DNA of 64,000 nt, from positions 23,783 to 87,782 of the forward strand of contig NZ_BILZ01000022.1 of NCBI RefSeq assembly GCF_004000825.1, given 5' to 3'. The translations under genes and the position numbers were made by a program. Positions 10,012 through 17,909 of the stretch are shown here, one piece after another. Each line of letters starts with the position of its first letter. Positions within the stretch are counted from its first letter, which is position 1. The stretch is from Paenibacillus kobensis NBRC 15729. GTDB lineage: Bacteria; Bacillota; Bacilli; Paenibacillales; Paenibacillaceae. Below the pieces are notes generated by a model. That model saw only the letters and a list, made by a program, of their open reading frames with translations. It ran no database searches and was not told where the DNA came from.

Positions 10012-10695
10012 ATGTCCGATTCGTTGTATAAACGCTCGAATTTGGCTCGTGTGCCAGAACTGCAGAAGCTCATTCCGGAGGGTGCGACCGCGTTCTTTCA
10101 ATTCATGCACCAAGCTTTCGCGCCTAAGTTGTTGTCTGCCCGTACGAAAGAATTGATCGCGGTTGCCGTTACACACGTAACCGGCTGCCCGTATTGCATC
10201 GACGTTCATACCGGCAAATTCAAAGGCTACCAAGGCACGCCGCAAGAGGCGGTCGAAGCGGTACTGGTTGCCGGTGCGGTCAACGCGGAGACGGTATTGT
10301 TCCACAGTGCCAATGCCATAAACACAATGAGCGGCAATGGCGGTCCGGAAGACCCGTTGTACCAAACTTCCAACATGGATGTGTACAACAATGAAGCGAA
10401 GCTGATGTCGCCAGCTGCTTTCGAAGCGTTCGACCGCTTCACGGAAGAAGCGTTCCGCGAAGGTTCGGTAGACGCGAAGACGAAACAGCTGATCGCCTTC
10501 GTCATTGCGCATGTGAACGGCTGCGCCTACAGCATCGACCGCCATTCCCGCCGCCTTGCCGATGTAGGGGCAACGCGCGAGGAAGCGCTCGAAGCGCTGC
10601 TGATCGGCGGCGTAGCGAATGCTGGCTATGTGCTGACGCACGGCATCAACGCATTGAACGCATTCGATCAAGCGGGCGTAGCGGCGAACAGCTAA
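10012..10695 (+). CDS. AhpD/carboxymuconolactone-decarboxylase family protein, two-domain
   Basis: Probable thiol peroxidase of the AhpD-like family: two tandem CMD domains of about 100 residues. The first has the full redox motif GCPYC-IDVH (Cys59, Cys62, His66), expected to reduce peroxides or organic hydroperoxides. In the second the corresponding motif is GCAYS, so the resolving Cys is lost and it is probably structural. 227 residues. GGAGG lies 10 bases before the ATG. First gene after the promoter at 9949 and head of the accessory block, so a role in protecting cell or product from oxidation is plausible. Substrate unknown. Confidence 0.85.
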   Translation: MSDSLYKRSNLARVPELQKLIPEGATAFFQFMHQAFAPKLLSARTKELIAVAVTHVTGCPYCIDVHTGKFKGYQGTPQEAVEAVLVAGAVNAETVLFHSANAINTMSGNGGPEDPLYQTSNMDVYNNEAKLMSPAAFEAFDRFTEEAFREGSVDAKTKQLIAFVIAHVNGCAYSIDRHSRRLADVGATREEALEALLIGGVANAGYVLTHGINALNAFDQAGVAANS

Positions 10696-10758
10696 TACGA
10701 AGGAGCTAACCGGAATCCGGAAGGAGATGGCGCCTAACGGTTCCGAATGAACGTTTCA

Positions 10759-10787
10759 CCGGGCGCGTCCTGTGCCGGTGCGCCCGG
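10759..10787 (+). other. GC hairpin between the AhpD-like gene and the small peptide
   Basis: Perfect 8-base stem CCGGGCGC/GCGCCCGG with a 13-base loop and no T run. It may be an mRNA processing or attenuation element that separates expression of the first gene from the rest. Confidence 0.4.
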
Positions 10788-10811
10788 AGGACAATCGATG
10801 GAAGGAAGGTG

Positions 10812-10913
10812 ATGAGCTTGACGACGACGACGATTGTTATCATTTGTGTATGCGTCTGCGTATGTACGGTTACGGCGTTTGCGATGTTCCGGAAGAAGAG
10901 AAGCGTACGTTAA
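10812..10913 (+). CDS. 33-residue Cys-rich membrane peptide (CVCVCVC)
   Basis: Unrecognised small protein, seen by reading the gap. ATG 10812 follows GGAAGGAAGG by a few bases. The peptide is MSLTTTT, a hydrophobic segment IVIICVCVCVCTVTAFAMF, then a basic tail RKKRSVR: one membrane span with positive residues on one side. Four cysteines alternate with valines in the span, so they would project on one face of a strand, or spiral in a helix. It sits 22 bases before a MerE-like gene with a CPC motif, which suggests a shared thiol or soft-metal role. No homologue comes to mind. Length and ribosome-binding site make it a plausible real gene. Confidence 0.6.
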   Translation: MSLTTTTIVIICVCVCVCTVTAFAMFRKKRSVR

Positions 10914-10935
10914 ACGAACAAGGAAGTGAAGAAGA

Positions 10936-11232
10936 ATGAACCAATTGAACAACCAGCAAGAATTGCTGAGCGAAATGGATGAGCAGGGCGTCCGTCAGCG
11001 GCGCAAAGGAATGTTATGGGTCGGGATATCATTCATCCTGTGCCCTTGTCACCTCCCGATCACGCTCATGGTACTGTCCTTTCTGCTTGGCGGCTCCGCG
11101 CTCGGCGTCGTGTTCCGCGACAATATGATTATAGCGGGCATTCTGACGACATCGATATGGGCCGTTGGCACCTGGTATGGCTTTAGAAAAATGCGCACGG
11201 CGACCTGCTCGATAGCACCGCGCGCCAAATAA
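10936..11232 (+). CDS. MerE-like small membrane protein
   Basis: 98 residues, two membrane spans (about 27-52 and 58-82). The first carries LCPCHLP (Cys36, Cys38, His39), followed by a Gly/Ala-rich turn. This is the pattern of MerE, the small broad-spectrum mercury transporter (CPCHLP then a second helix). No other mer genes (merA, merR, merT/P) are present here, so the ion or ligand carried is not known. A basic N-terminal segment (RQRRK) precedes the first helix. Start ATG 10936 follows AAGGAAGTGAAG. Family assignment by motif and topology, moderately sure. Confidence 0.7.
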   Translation: MNQLNNQQELLSEMDEQGVRQRRKGMLWVGISFILCPCHLPITLMVLSFLLGGSALGVVFRDNMIIAGILTTSIWAVGTWYGFRKMRTATCSIAPRAK

Positions 11233-11240
11233 ACTTTCCT

Positions 11241-11271
11241 ACCGTAGCCCGTTATCGGAGCTGCGGTTTTT
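11241..11271 (+). terminator. Weak terminator or attenuator before the exporter gene
   Basis: ACCGTAGC / GCTGCGGT imperfect 8-base stem followed by TTTTT. It could partly separate the MerE-like gene from the exporter. Confidence 0.4.
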
Positions 11272-11296
11272 AAAGACAATACAAGGGGATGACGGA

Positions 11297-12952
11297 ATGG
11301 GAACGAAACAAACCGCGGGCGATGCAGCTGCTGTACGGCTGAATGCATCGGAACAAGGGGGGCAGCAGTCGGGAATGGTCCGAGTCATGGTGATTAGCCT
11401 AGGCCTGTTCGTCATATTTCTAGACAGCACAGTCGTCAATATTTCTCTATCCAGCATCATTGAGCAGTTCGGCATGAGTCTGGATACGGCGGCTTGGATT
11501 ATGAACGGTTATACCATGACGGTAGCGATGCTGCTGGTGTTCATGGGAAGGCTGGCAGATTTGATCGGAAAATACCGGCTGTATACGCTCGGATTGTTCG
11601 TGTTCTTGTTCAGCTCACTCATGTGCGCATTAGCGAAGGGGCCGGAAATGCTCATCCTGTTCCGAGTTCTTCAGGGCATCGGCGGCGCGATGTCGATACC
11701 GGCCAGTATGGGCTTTGTACGCGCGGCTGCTCCTGAAGGCAAGGTCGGGTCGGCGATGGGGATATGGAGCGCAGCAGGCGCGCTCGCCATCGCGGCAGGT
11801 CCTGCGCTAGGCGGCGCACTGACGGAGTTGGCCGGCTGGCGGTCCGTCTTCTACATTAACATTCCCGTCATCGGAGTCGCACTTCTGCTCATGCTTCGAT
11901 TGTTCAAAGGTTACCGTGACGAAAAGGTACGGCTCCGGCTGAATCCGGTCTCTACGATTCTTCTGAGCGGCGCGATTTACCTGCTGACCGACTCGCTGCT
12001 GTCCGGCCAGGATCAAGGCTGGACCAGCTGGCGCATTATCGGCGGCTTCTGTTGTGCAGTTGTGCTGCTTGCCGCTTATATCGGAGTGGAGCGCAGATCG
12101 AAGTCGCCGCTCGTCGATTTCCGCTTGTTCCGTAACCGGGCGTACACAGTAGGCGTCATTTCCAACTTCTTAGGCGGCATTTTATTGATGGGCATCATGA
12201 TACTCGCTCCGCTCTATTTTACCGAGGTACGGCATTACTCCACGATTCACGCATCTCTGGCGATTACGCCGCTATCCGCTATTCTACTCGTTGCTGCTCC
12301 TCTCGTCGGCAAGTGGGCCGACCGCGCCGGTGCTGTAAAACCGTTGACTGCCGGCTACATCATCGCTCTTATCGGGTGCGGAATGATGGCTGTCATTCAA
12401 TCTGATTCTTCCGTTCCGTACGTCATAGCTTCACTCACTATCGTGGGCACAGGCGTCGGATTCATAGCCGTAACGAGCCTTATGTTAAGCACGCTCAACG
12501 TGAAGCCCTCCGATATTTCGATGGCCTCCGGCGTATTCGCTATGATGCGCAATTTGGGAGGCGCGGTCGGCGTCGCACTGTTCGTATCGATCATGCTCAG
12601 CTCATTCAATAGTTCGGAAGCAGCGATGGAGAAAGCCGTCACCGCACAAGTCGAGCAGACGGACTGGGCGGAACCGGCCAAGAGCGAAGCGCTCGCTACT
12701 GTTCATGCTTTCTATGCTGCGCCGGCTGAACGGGCGGAGGCGTCAGCTGCATCGGCCAACATCGGCTCGCTTGGTGAGGAGCGGTCCAGACAGTTGAAAG
12801 CATGGCTTGCAGCCGAAGCGGGACGGTCCGAAGCGACTTCGATGGGCCGTTCCTATCTAGGCGGTGCGATCCTGACGGTGTTGTTCATGGGGGCGCTTCT
12901 GGCGCTGCGGGGGCAACGGGCAAGTCAAGCAAGCGGGCAAGACGCTGGATGA
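11297..12952 (+). CDS. Major facilitator (EmrB/QacA, DHA2) 14-TM drug/metabolite exporter
   Basis: 551 residues with about 14 hydrophobic segments. The N-terminal LDSTVVNISL motif of the DHA2 family, motif A (GRLADLIGKYR) and motif C (GPALGGALTELAGWR) are present. A soluble loop of about 70 residues lies between the last two membrane segments, usual for QacA/EmrB types. AAGGGGATGA precedes the ATG. Its place between the redox/thiol genes and the biosynthetic genes makes it the likely exporter, and self-resistance pump, for the product of the cluster. Confidence 0.92.
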   Translation: MGTKQTAGDAAAVRLNASEQGGQQSGMVRVMVISLGLFVIFLDSTVVNISLSSIIEQFGMSLDTAAWIMNGYTMTVAMLLVFMGRLADLIGKYRLYTLGLFVFLFSSLMCALAKGPEMLILFRVLQGIGGAMSIPASMGFVRAAAPEGKVGSAMGIWSAAGALAIAAGPALGGALTELAGWRSVFYINIPVIGVALLLMLRLFKGYRDEKVRLRLNPVSTILLSGAIYLLTDSLLSGQDQGWTSWRIIGGFCCAVVLLAAYIGVERRSKSPLVDFRLFRNRAYTVGVISNFLGGILLMGIMILAPLYFTEVRHYSTIHASLAITPLSAILLVAAPLVGKWADRAGAVKPLTAGYIIALIGCGMMAVIQSDSSVPYVIASLTIVGTGVGFIAVTSLMLSTLNVKPSDISMASGVFAMMRNLGGAVGVALFVSIMLSSFNSSEAAMEKAVTAQVEQTDWAEPAKSEALATVHAFYAAPAERAEASAASANIGSLGEERSRQLKAWLAAEAGRSEATSMGRSYLGGAILTVLFMGALLALRGQRASQASGQDAG

Positions 12953-12996
12953 GATGATGTTCAGGATTCCTAGATTGCAAATAAAGGAGAATGACT

Positions 12997-14190
12997 ATGC
13001 AGCAAACCGAGCACAACCATTCGACGATTGAAACGTTCCGGGCGATGGGGATTGACCCCGTCGCCGCCGTCCTTGCCTCCACTCGCACGCTGCTGAGACA
13101 GCCGCAGCAGGAGCAGGAGGCGGTGCGCTTCCTGCTCTTGCAGGACAGCTTCCGTTATCATTACGAGACGAACCGCGTGTACCGGGAAATTGCTCAGGAA
13201 CGCGGAGTACACCCGGATCAAATCCGCAATTTCGAAGATCTGCTGCGCATCCCTTCCATTCCGATCAAAAGCTTCAAGGACGTCAACTCCCACAAGCTGT
13301 TGTCGCTGCCGCTCCAAGAGCTGGAGCACGAGCTTCGCAGTACGGGAACGAGCGGCATTCCGAGTATTTCGCGCCGTGACTCGATTACGGTTGACCGCAG
13401 CGTCGTCGGTATCTATGCCATGCTGCGCGATATGTTCGGCCTATTCGGCGGAGCGGGGCTGTTCTTGTCGCCGTCTGCGGAAGACATGCCGGAGATGGGA
13501 CTCGTTAAGCTGATCAGCATGTTCTCTGGCTTGCTCGATACGACGAGCTATTTTATCCATCATTCCACGTTCAATCCGCAGGACGCAATAGAGCAGTTGA
13601 CCAAATGGGAAAATCAGCATACGCGCCACATTATCGGACCTCCGTTCGTCATCGACCGGCTCGTGAAATACATGGCGGAGAACGGTATTACGGTGCAGCT
13701 CGACCGGAACACGAAAGTCATTACGCTCGGCGGATGGAAGCGGCATACCGGACGGGAGATCGACGCTGCTGAATTCCGGGCTGCATGTGCGGCTGCTTTC
13801 GGTATTGGGGAAGGACAAGTTCGGGATATGTTCGGTCTCGTCGAAACGAACTTTATGGCAATAGAATGCGAGCATCACCGCAAGCATGTGCCGCCTGCCG
13901 TTCATTTCTCCGTCCGCAGCTTAGAGGAGCTGGACCGCGAAGTCGCGGTTGGCGAGCCAGGCCTTCTTCACGTCATGGACCCGGCTTGCCGTTCGTATCC
14001 GGGCTTCATCCAGACGGAGGACATCGTGTATCTAAGCGATGGTGCATGCGAATGCGGCCGGCATGGTCAGGTCGTTCATTATATGTACCGGGCCCGCGGG
14101 GCGGAGATCGGCTGCTGCGCAATCAACCTTGAGAAGCATATGGAGGATAAAGAAAACAGTTGGAGCAGTTGCTCGATTAATGGCCGTTAG
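12997..14190 (+). CDS. LuxE-like acyl-protein synthetase
   Basis: Member of the LuxE/PaaK-related adenylating family: activates a carboxylic acid as acyl-AMP and moves it to a thiol. ATG 12997 is preferred over 12991 for its 7-base spacing from AAAGGAG. 397 residues. The STGTSGIPS phosphate-binding loop is near residue 110, MFGLVETNF near 280, and the C-terminal Cys-rich ACECGRHGQ and GAEIGCCAI segments match the typical ending of LuxE-type proteins. No LuxC/LuxD partners are present, so this is not a luciferase operon. Its neighbours (ACP, FAAL, KS, cysteine desulfurase) suggest it loads or thiolates an acyl group on a carrier. Substrate unknown. Confidence 0.85.
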   Translation: MQQTEHNHSTIETFRAMGIDPVAAVLASTRTLLRQPQQEQEAVRFLLLQDSFRYHYETNRVYREIAQERGVHPDQIRNFEDLLRIPSIPIKSFKDVNSHKLLSLPLQELEHELRSTGTSGIPSISRRDSITVDRSVVGIYAMLRDMFGLFGGAGLFLSPSAEDMPEMGLVKLISMFSGLLDTTSYFIHHSTFNPQDAIEQLTKWENQHTRHIIGPPFVIDRLVKYMAENGITVQLDRNTKVITLGGWKRHTGREIDAAEFRAACAAAFGIGEGQVRDMFGLVETNFMAIECEHHRKHVPPAVHFSVRSLEELDREVAVGEPGLLHVMDPACRSYPGFIQTEDIVYLSDGACECGRHGQVVHYMYRARGAEIGCCAINLEKHMEDKENSWSSCSINGR

Positions 14191-14219
14191 AACGACTTAT
14201 AATCCAAGGGGGGATAATC

Positions 14220-14588
14220 GTGTATAACGAAATCGTGGCACGACATTTCATGGATCCGATGAACGTGGGCGAGCTGGCATCGCCGGATGAGACGGTTCGA
14301 ATTGGCAACGCCGTATGCGGCGATACGATCATTATGCATCTGGCGCTTGAAGACGGCCGGATTACAGACGTCAAATACCGGGCCTATGGCTGCGCGGTTT
14401 CGATTGCTACTGCGAGCATCGCGAGCGAATATTTTACGGGCAAGGAGCTGAAAGAGCTCAGCGGCCGTTCGAATGCGGAGCTTGCCGCTTTGCTTGGCGA
14501 ATTGGAGCCGAATCAGAAGCATTGCATCGACATCATGCTTGAACTGCGAGAGCGCGCGTGCGCATCGGTTCAAGGAGTGAACGGCTGA
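14220..14588 (+). CDS. IscU/NifU-N-like scaffold protein
   Basis: 122 residues of the IscU/SufU fold. The three ligand cysteines are kept: NAVCGD (Cys33), YGCAVS (Cys58) and KHCIDI (Cys102). The conserved N-terminus MYNEIVARHFMDP is typical. In housekeeping systems this protein accepts sulfur from a cysteine desulfurase to build Fe-S clusters or relay persulfide. Here it is translationally coupled (TGATG) to a desulfurase inside a fatty-acyl/polyketide cluster, so a dedicated sulfur-delivery role is likely. GTG start with AAGGGGGG upstream. Confidence 0.9.
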   Translation: MYNEIVARHFMDPMNVGELASPDETVRIGNAVCGDTIIMHLALEDGRITDVKYRAYGCAVSIATASIASEYFTGKELKELSGRSNAELAALLGELEPNQKHCIDIMLELRERACASVQGVNG

Positions 14589-15769
14589 TGAGCAGCGAAG
14601 CCTATTACGATTATAATGCGACGTCGGAGCTGGACAAGCAAGTGCGGCAAGCCATGATCGACAGCTTAAACGTATTCGGCAATCCATCCAGCCGGCACAG
14701 CTATGGCACGGCTGCCAAAGCGATCGTCTCCGAAGCGAGAGAATCGGTTGCCCGCCTCATTGGCTGCGAACCGGAAGCCGTGAAATTCACTTCAGGAGGC
14801 AGCGAATCGAACAACTGGGCGATCAAAGGGCTGCTTGAAGCGAGCGGACACCGCGGACGGGCCCATCTGATTACGACCGTTATCGAGCATCCGTCCGTTA
14901 TGCAGGTGTGCGCCTATTTGGAGCGAACGGGGCAAGCGGCCGTGACGTACTTGCCGGTCGATCAAGCAGGCGCCGTCTCGATTGCGGAGCTGGAAGCGGC
15001 CATTCGCCCCGAGACGCGGCTCATCACGATGATGCTGGCTAACAACGAGATCGGCACGATTCAACCGATCAGGGAAGCGGCGCTGCTGGCTAGGAGCCGC
15101 GGCATCCTTATGCATACGGATGCGGTGCAGGCAGCCGGCAAATTGCCGATCGACGTCCGTCAACTTGGCGTCGATGCTCTCTCGATGTCCGCGCATAAGT
15201 TCGGCGGGCCGAAAGGCGTCGGCGCGTTATATGTGCGGCCAGGCGTAGAGCTGGAACCGCTTATTCACGGCGGCGGGCAGGAATTCGGGCTCCGCAGCGG
15301 GACAGAGAATGTGGTCGGCCTTGCAGGTCTGGGGAAGGCTGCTGCCGTACTCGACCGCGCGAAGATGGAAGCTCAGCTCGTGCAATGGAGCAAGCTGAAG
15401 CGCATGGTGGTCAACAGGCTCACAGAGCTTGTGCCGGATTGCCGCTTCAACGGGCCGGTTGACGGGAGCGAAGCGCTGCCGAATACGATCAATATCGAAA
15501 TCACCGGCATTCGAGGGGAATCGCTTGCCGCTTATATCGGCGTGAAGCATGGAGCGGCCGTGTCGGTCGGCTCTGCATGCAGCGCGACTAAGCAGGCATC
15601 GCTGTCGCATGTGCTTCGTGCGATCGGCAGAAGCGATGAACAAATCCGGAGCGCGGTTCGGATTAGCTTCGGACCGGCGGCTGGAGAGGCGGAGATGGAG
15701 AAGCTGATCTGCCAGCTTGCAGAGGCTGCCTTGCATTTGCGGGCTTTATCGGTAGTCGGCGCTGTATAG
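14588..15769 (+). CDS. Cysteine desulfurase (NifS/IscS-like, PLP-dependent)
   Basis: 393 residues. Releases sulfur from L-cysteine as an enzyme persulfide. The PLP lysine is in SAHKFGG (Lys204). The catalytic Cys is in GSACSATKQASLSHV (Cys331). ANNEIGTIQPI, HTDAVQAAGK and RSGTENV are also present. The Cys loop carries the longer motif of group I (IscS/NifS) enzymes. The start ATG overlaps the stop of the IscU-like gene. Together they form a two-gene sulfur mobilisation unit between an acyl-protein synthetase and an acyl carrier protein. Confidence 0.95.
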   Translation: MSSEAYYDYNATSELDKQVRQAMIDSLNVFGNPSSRHSYGTAAKAIVSEARESVARLIGCEPEAVKFTSGGSESNNWAIKGLLEASGHRGRAHLITTVIEHPSVMQVCAYLERTGQAAVTYLPVDQAGAVSIAELEAAIRPETRLITMMLANNEIGTIQPIREAALLARSRGILMHTDAVQAAGKLPIDVRQLGVDALSMSAHKFGGPKGVGALYVRPGVELEPLIHGGGQEFGLRSGTENVVGLAGLGKAAAVLDRAKMEAQLVQWSKLKRMVVNRLTELVPDCRFNGPVDGSEALPNTINIEITGIRGESLAAYIGVKHGAAVSVGSACSATKQASLSHVLRAIGRSDEQIRSAVRISFGPAAGEAEMEKLICQLAEAALHLRALSVVGAV

Positions 15770-15802
15770 ATAGACTTTCAAATAAATAGGACATAGGAGT
15801 GT

Positions 15803-16111
15803 GTGAAAGTGTCGCAACCGATCGATTTGAGAGGTCATACCTTAGAATCCATTCGCCAGACCATTAAACAAACCATACTGATCAAAAATTTGGAGCTGCG
15901 CGGCGTGACCGAAGCGGATATCGGCGACGATATGCCGTTGTTCGGAGAAGGACTCGGACTAGAATCCGTCGAGGCGTTCTATATCGCGGCCGGTATGCAG
16001 GAATCGTTCGGCATTCAGATTGACCGTACGAAGCTGCATCTGATGAAGGATCACTTTCGTTCTGTCAATACGTTAGCGTTGTTCGTCGCCGGCTGTCTGG
16101 CGGATGCGTAA
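15803..16111 (+). CDS. Acyl carrier protein
   Basis: 102 residues. A helical ACP fold with the phosphopantetheine serine in GLGLESVEAF (Ser55) after an acidic DDMPLFGEG loop. GTG start with AGGAG upstream. An N-terminal extension of about 15 residues is longer than in housekeeping AcpP. Lies between the desulfurase and a fatty-acyl-AMP ligase, so it is the probable acceptor of the activated acyl chain, and perhaps of sulfur. Confidence 0.85.
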   Translation: MKVSQPIDLRGHTLESIRQTIKQTILIKNLELRGVTEADIGDDMPLFGEGLGLESVEAFYIAAGMQESFGIQIDRTKLHLMKDHFRSVNTLALFVAGCLADA

Positions 16112-16119
16112 GGAGGCAT

Positions 16120-17886
16120 GTGACTACGATGAAAACAGGAGCGATGTTTCAGCACTTAGTCGATCTGTTGGAATATCGGGCATGGTCGCAGCCTGATCTG
16201 GAGCTTTATACGTTTCTGGCGGACGGTGAACGGATTGAGCATAAATTGACGGCGGCAAGTTTGCGGGAGCGTTCCGTCGCTACCGCAGCTGCGCTGCAGC
16301 AGATCGGCAGTCCCGGCGAACCCGTGCTGCTGCTGTACCCGCCGGGCATTGATTTTCTAGTTGGCTTTATGGGCTGTTTGTATGCGGGAATGATTGCAGT
16401 TCCCGCATATCCGCCCCATCTGCGCAAGCCTACACCGAGGCTGGCTGCGATTGCCCAAGATACGGGAGCGTCCATTGCGCTCTCGACACACAAACTTTGC
16501 GAGGACGTGCGGGAAGCGGCGCTGCACGGCGACCATATGCAGCATTTGAGCGGGCTTCGTTGGCTGGCAACGGATAATCTGCCATCCGGCATGACGTGGA
16601 GTCCGCCGCGCATCGACGGAAACGGCGTCACGTTCCTGCAATATACATCTGGCTCGACTTCCACGCCGAAGGGCGTCATGGTAACGCATCAGAACCTGTT
16701 GTACAACATGTCGATGATCGCCAAATACTTCCGTGTATCTTCGGAGACGCGGGGCGTCAGCTGGCTTCCGGCCCATCACGATATGGGGCTGATCGGCAAG
16801 CTGCTGACGGCGCTTCATGCCGGCTGCAGCCTGACGTTCATGTCGCCCGTCAGCTTCATGCAGAAGCCGCTCCGCTGGCTGCAGGCCATATCGCGTACGA
16901 AGGCGACATACAGCGGCGCGCCGAACTTCGCATTCGAGCTGTGCGTAGCCAAGTTTAAAGAAGAAGCTGCGGAAGGACTGGATTTGAGCAGTTGGTTAAC
17001 GGCGTTCAACGGAGCCGAACCGGTGCGAAGCCAGACACTCGACAAGTTCGCGGCATGCTATGCCCCTTACGGCTTCCGCAAGGAAAGTCTCGTGCCTGCT
17101 TACGGGTTAGCGGAAGGTACGCTCTTCGTGTCCGGCATCCGCCGGGATAACGAGGCGTGGTGGACGGTCACCGTCGATAGCAGGAGCGTTCAGGCGAGCA
17201 CTATCGAGCCTGTGCTGCCGGATGCGGAGCATGCGCAGACGATTGTATCTTGTGGAGTGATTCCGCCGGAGCAGAAGCTTGCTATCGTCAGTCCGGCTTC
17301 AAGTGAGCGTCTTGCGGATGGAGCCATCGGCGAAATATGGCTCCACGGCGAGAGCGTCGCGACCGGCTATTGGGGCAAGCCGGAAGCGTCCAACCAAACG
17401 TTTCAAGCCCGGATTGAGGGCGAGGGCGACACGGCCTATTTGAGGACAGGTGATCTCGGCTTTACGCTTGCCGGCGAGCTCTACATCGCGGGCCGGATGA
17501 AGGACGTCATTATCGTTAGGGGCTGCAACCATTACCCGCAAGATATCGAACTGACGGCGCAGCAAGCGCATCCTGCGGTGAAAGAGGATTGTATCGCGGC
17601 GTTCGTCGAACAGCGCGATGGCGAAGACCGGCTAATCATCGTGGCGGAGATCAACCGGGAATACCGGGTGCGCGGCAGCCAAAGAGACAGCGGGGCGGCA
17701 AGCATGAAGCAGTTGCTGACCGAAGTGTCCGCCGCCGTCCGGCAGGACGTATCGATTCAGCACGAGTTGACAGTCCACAGTGTTGTGCTTATTAGGGTAG
17801 GCACGATTCCGAAAACGTCGAGCGGCAAAATCCAACGCCAGTACACGAAACAGCTGTACGAGCAAGGGAAGCTCGAAACGTTGTAA
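16120..17886 (+). CDS. Fatty-acyl-AMP ligase (FAAL)
   Basis: 588 residues. Activates a fatty acid as acyl-AMP and loads it directly onto an ACP or PKS, without CoA. Signature stretches: QYTSGSTSTPKGVMVTH (P-loop), SWLPAHHDMGLIG, AFNGAEPVR, PAYGLAEGT, RTGDLGF, and the late lysine in TSSGKIQR. Length and the HHDMGL pattern fit FAALs that start lipo-polyketide pathways. Start uncertain: GTG 16120 is 3 bases and ATG 16129 is 12 bases from AGGAGG, and the ACP stop overlaps that site. Immediately upstream of the ACP-KS gene, which has its own N-terminal carrier domain. Confidence 0.93.
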   Translation: MTTMKTGAMFQHLVDLLEYRAWSQPDLELYTFLADGERIEHKLTAASLRERSVATAAALQQIGSPGEPVLLLYPPGIDFLVGFMGCLYAGMIAVPAYPPHLRKPTPRLAAIAQDTGASIALSTHKLCEDVREAALHGDHMQHLSGLRWLATDNLPSGMTWSPPRIDGNGVTFLQYTSGSTSTPKGVMVTHQNLLYNMSMIAKYFRVSSETRGVSWLPAHHDMGLIGKLLTALHAGCSLTFMSPVSFMQKPLRWLQAISRTKATYSGAPNFAFELCVAKFKEEAAEGLDLSSWLTAFNGAEPVRSQTLDKFAACYAPYGFRKESLVPAYGLAEGTLFVSGIRRDNEAWWTVTVDSRSVQASTIEPVLPDAEHAQTIVSCGVIPPEQKLAIVSPASSERLADGAIGEIWLHGESVATGYWGKPEASNQTFQARIEGEGDTAYLRTGDLGFTLAGELYIAGRMKDVIIVRGCNHYPQDIELTAQQAHPAVKEDCIAAFVEQRDGEDRLIIVAEINREYRVRGSQRDSGAASMKQLLTEVSAAVRQDVSIQHELTVHSVVLIRVGTIPKTSSGKIQRQYTKQLYEQGKLETL

Positions 17887-17909
17887 GAGAAGGGAGCAAC
17901 GTTACGAAC

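Noticed and set aside
9777..10031. 84-codon frame before the AhpD-like gene
   Set aside because: No ribosome-binding site, overlaps the next start, and the promoter at 9949-9977 lies inside it.
10936..11232. Reading the MerE-like gene as part of a mercury resistance operon
   Set aside because: No merA, merR, merT or merP in the window; the regulator of the block is MarR-type.
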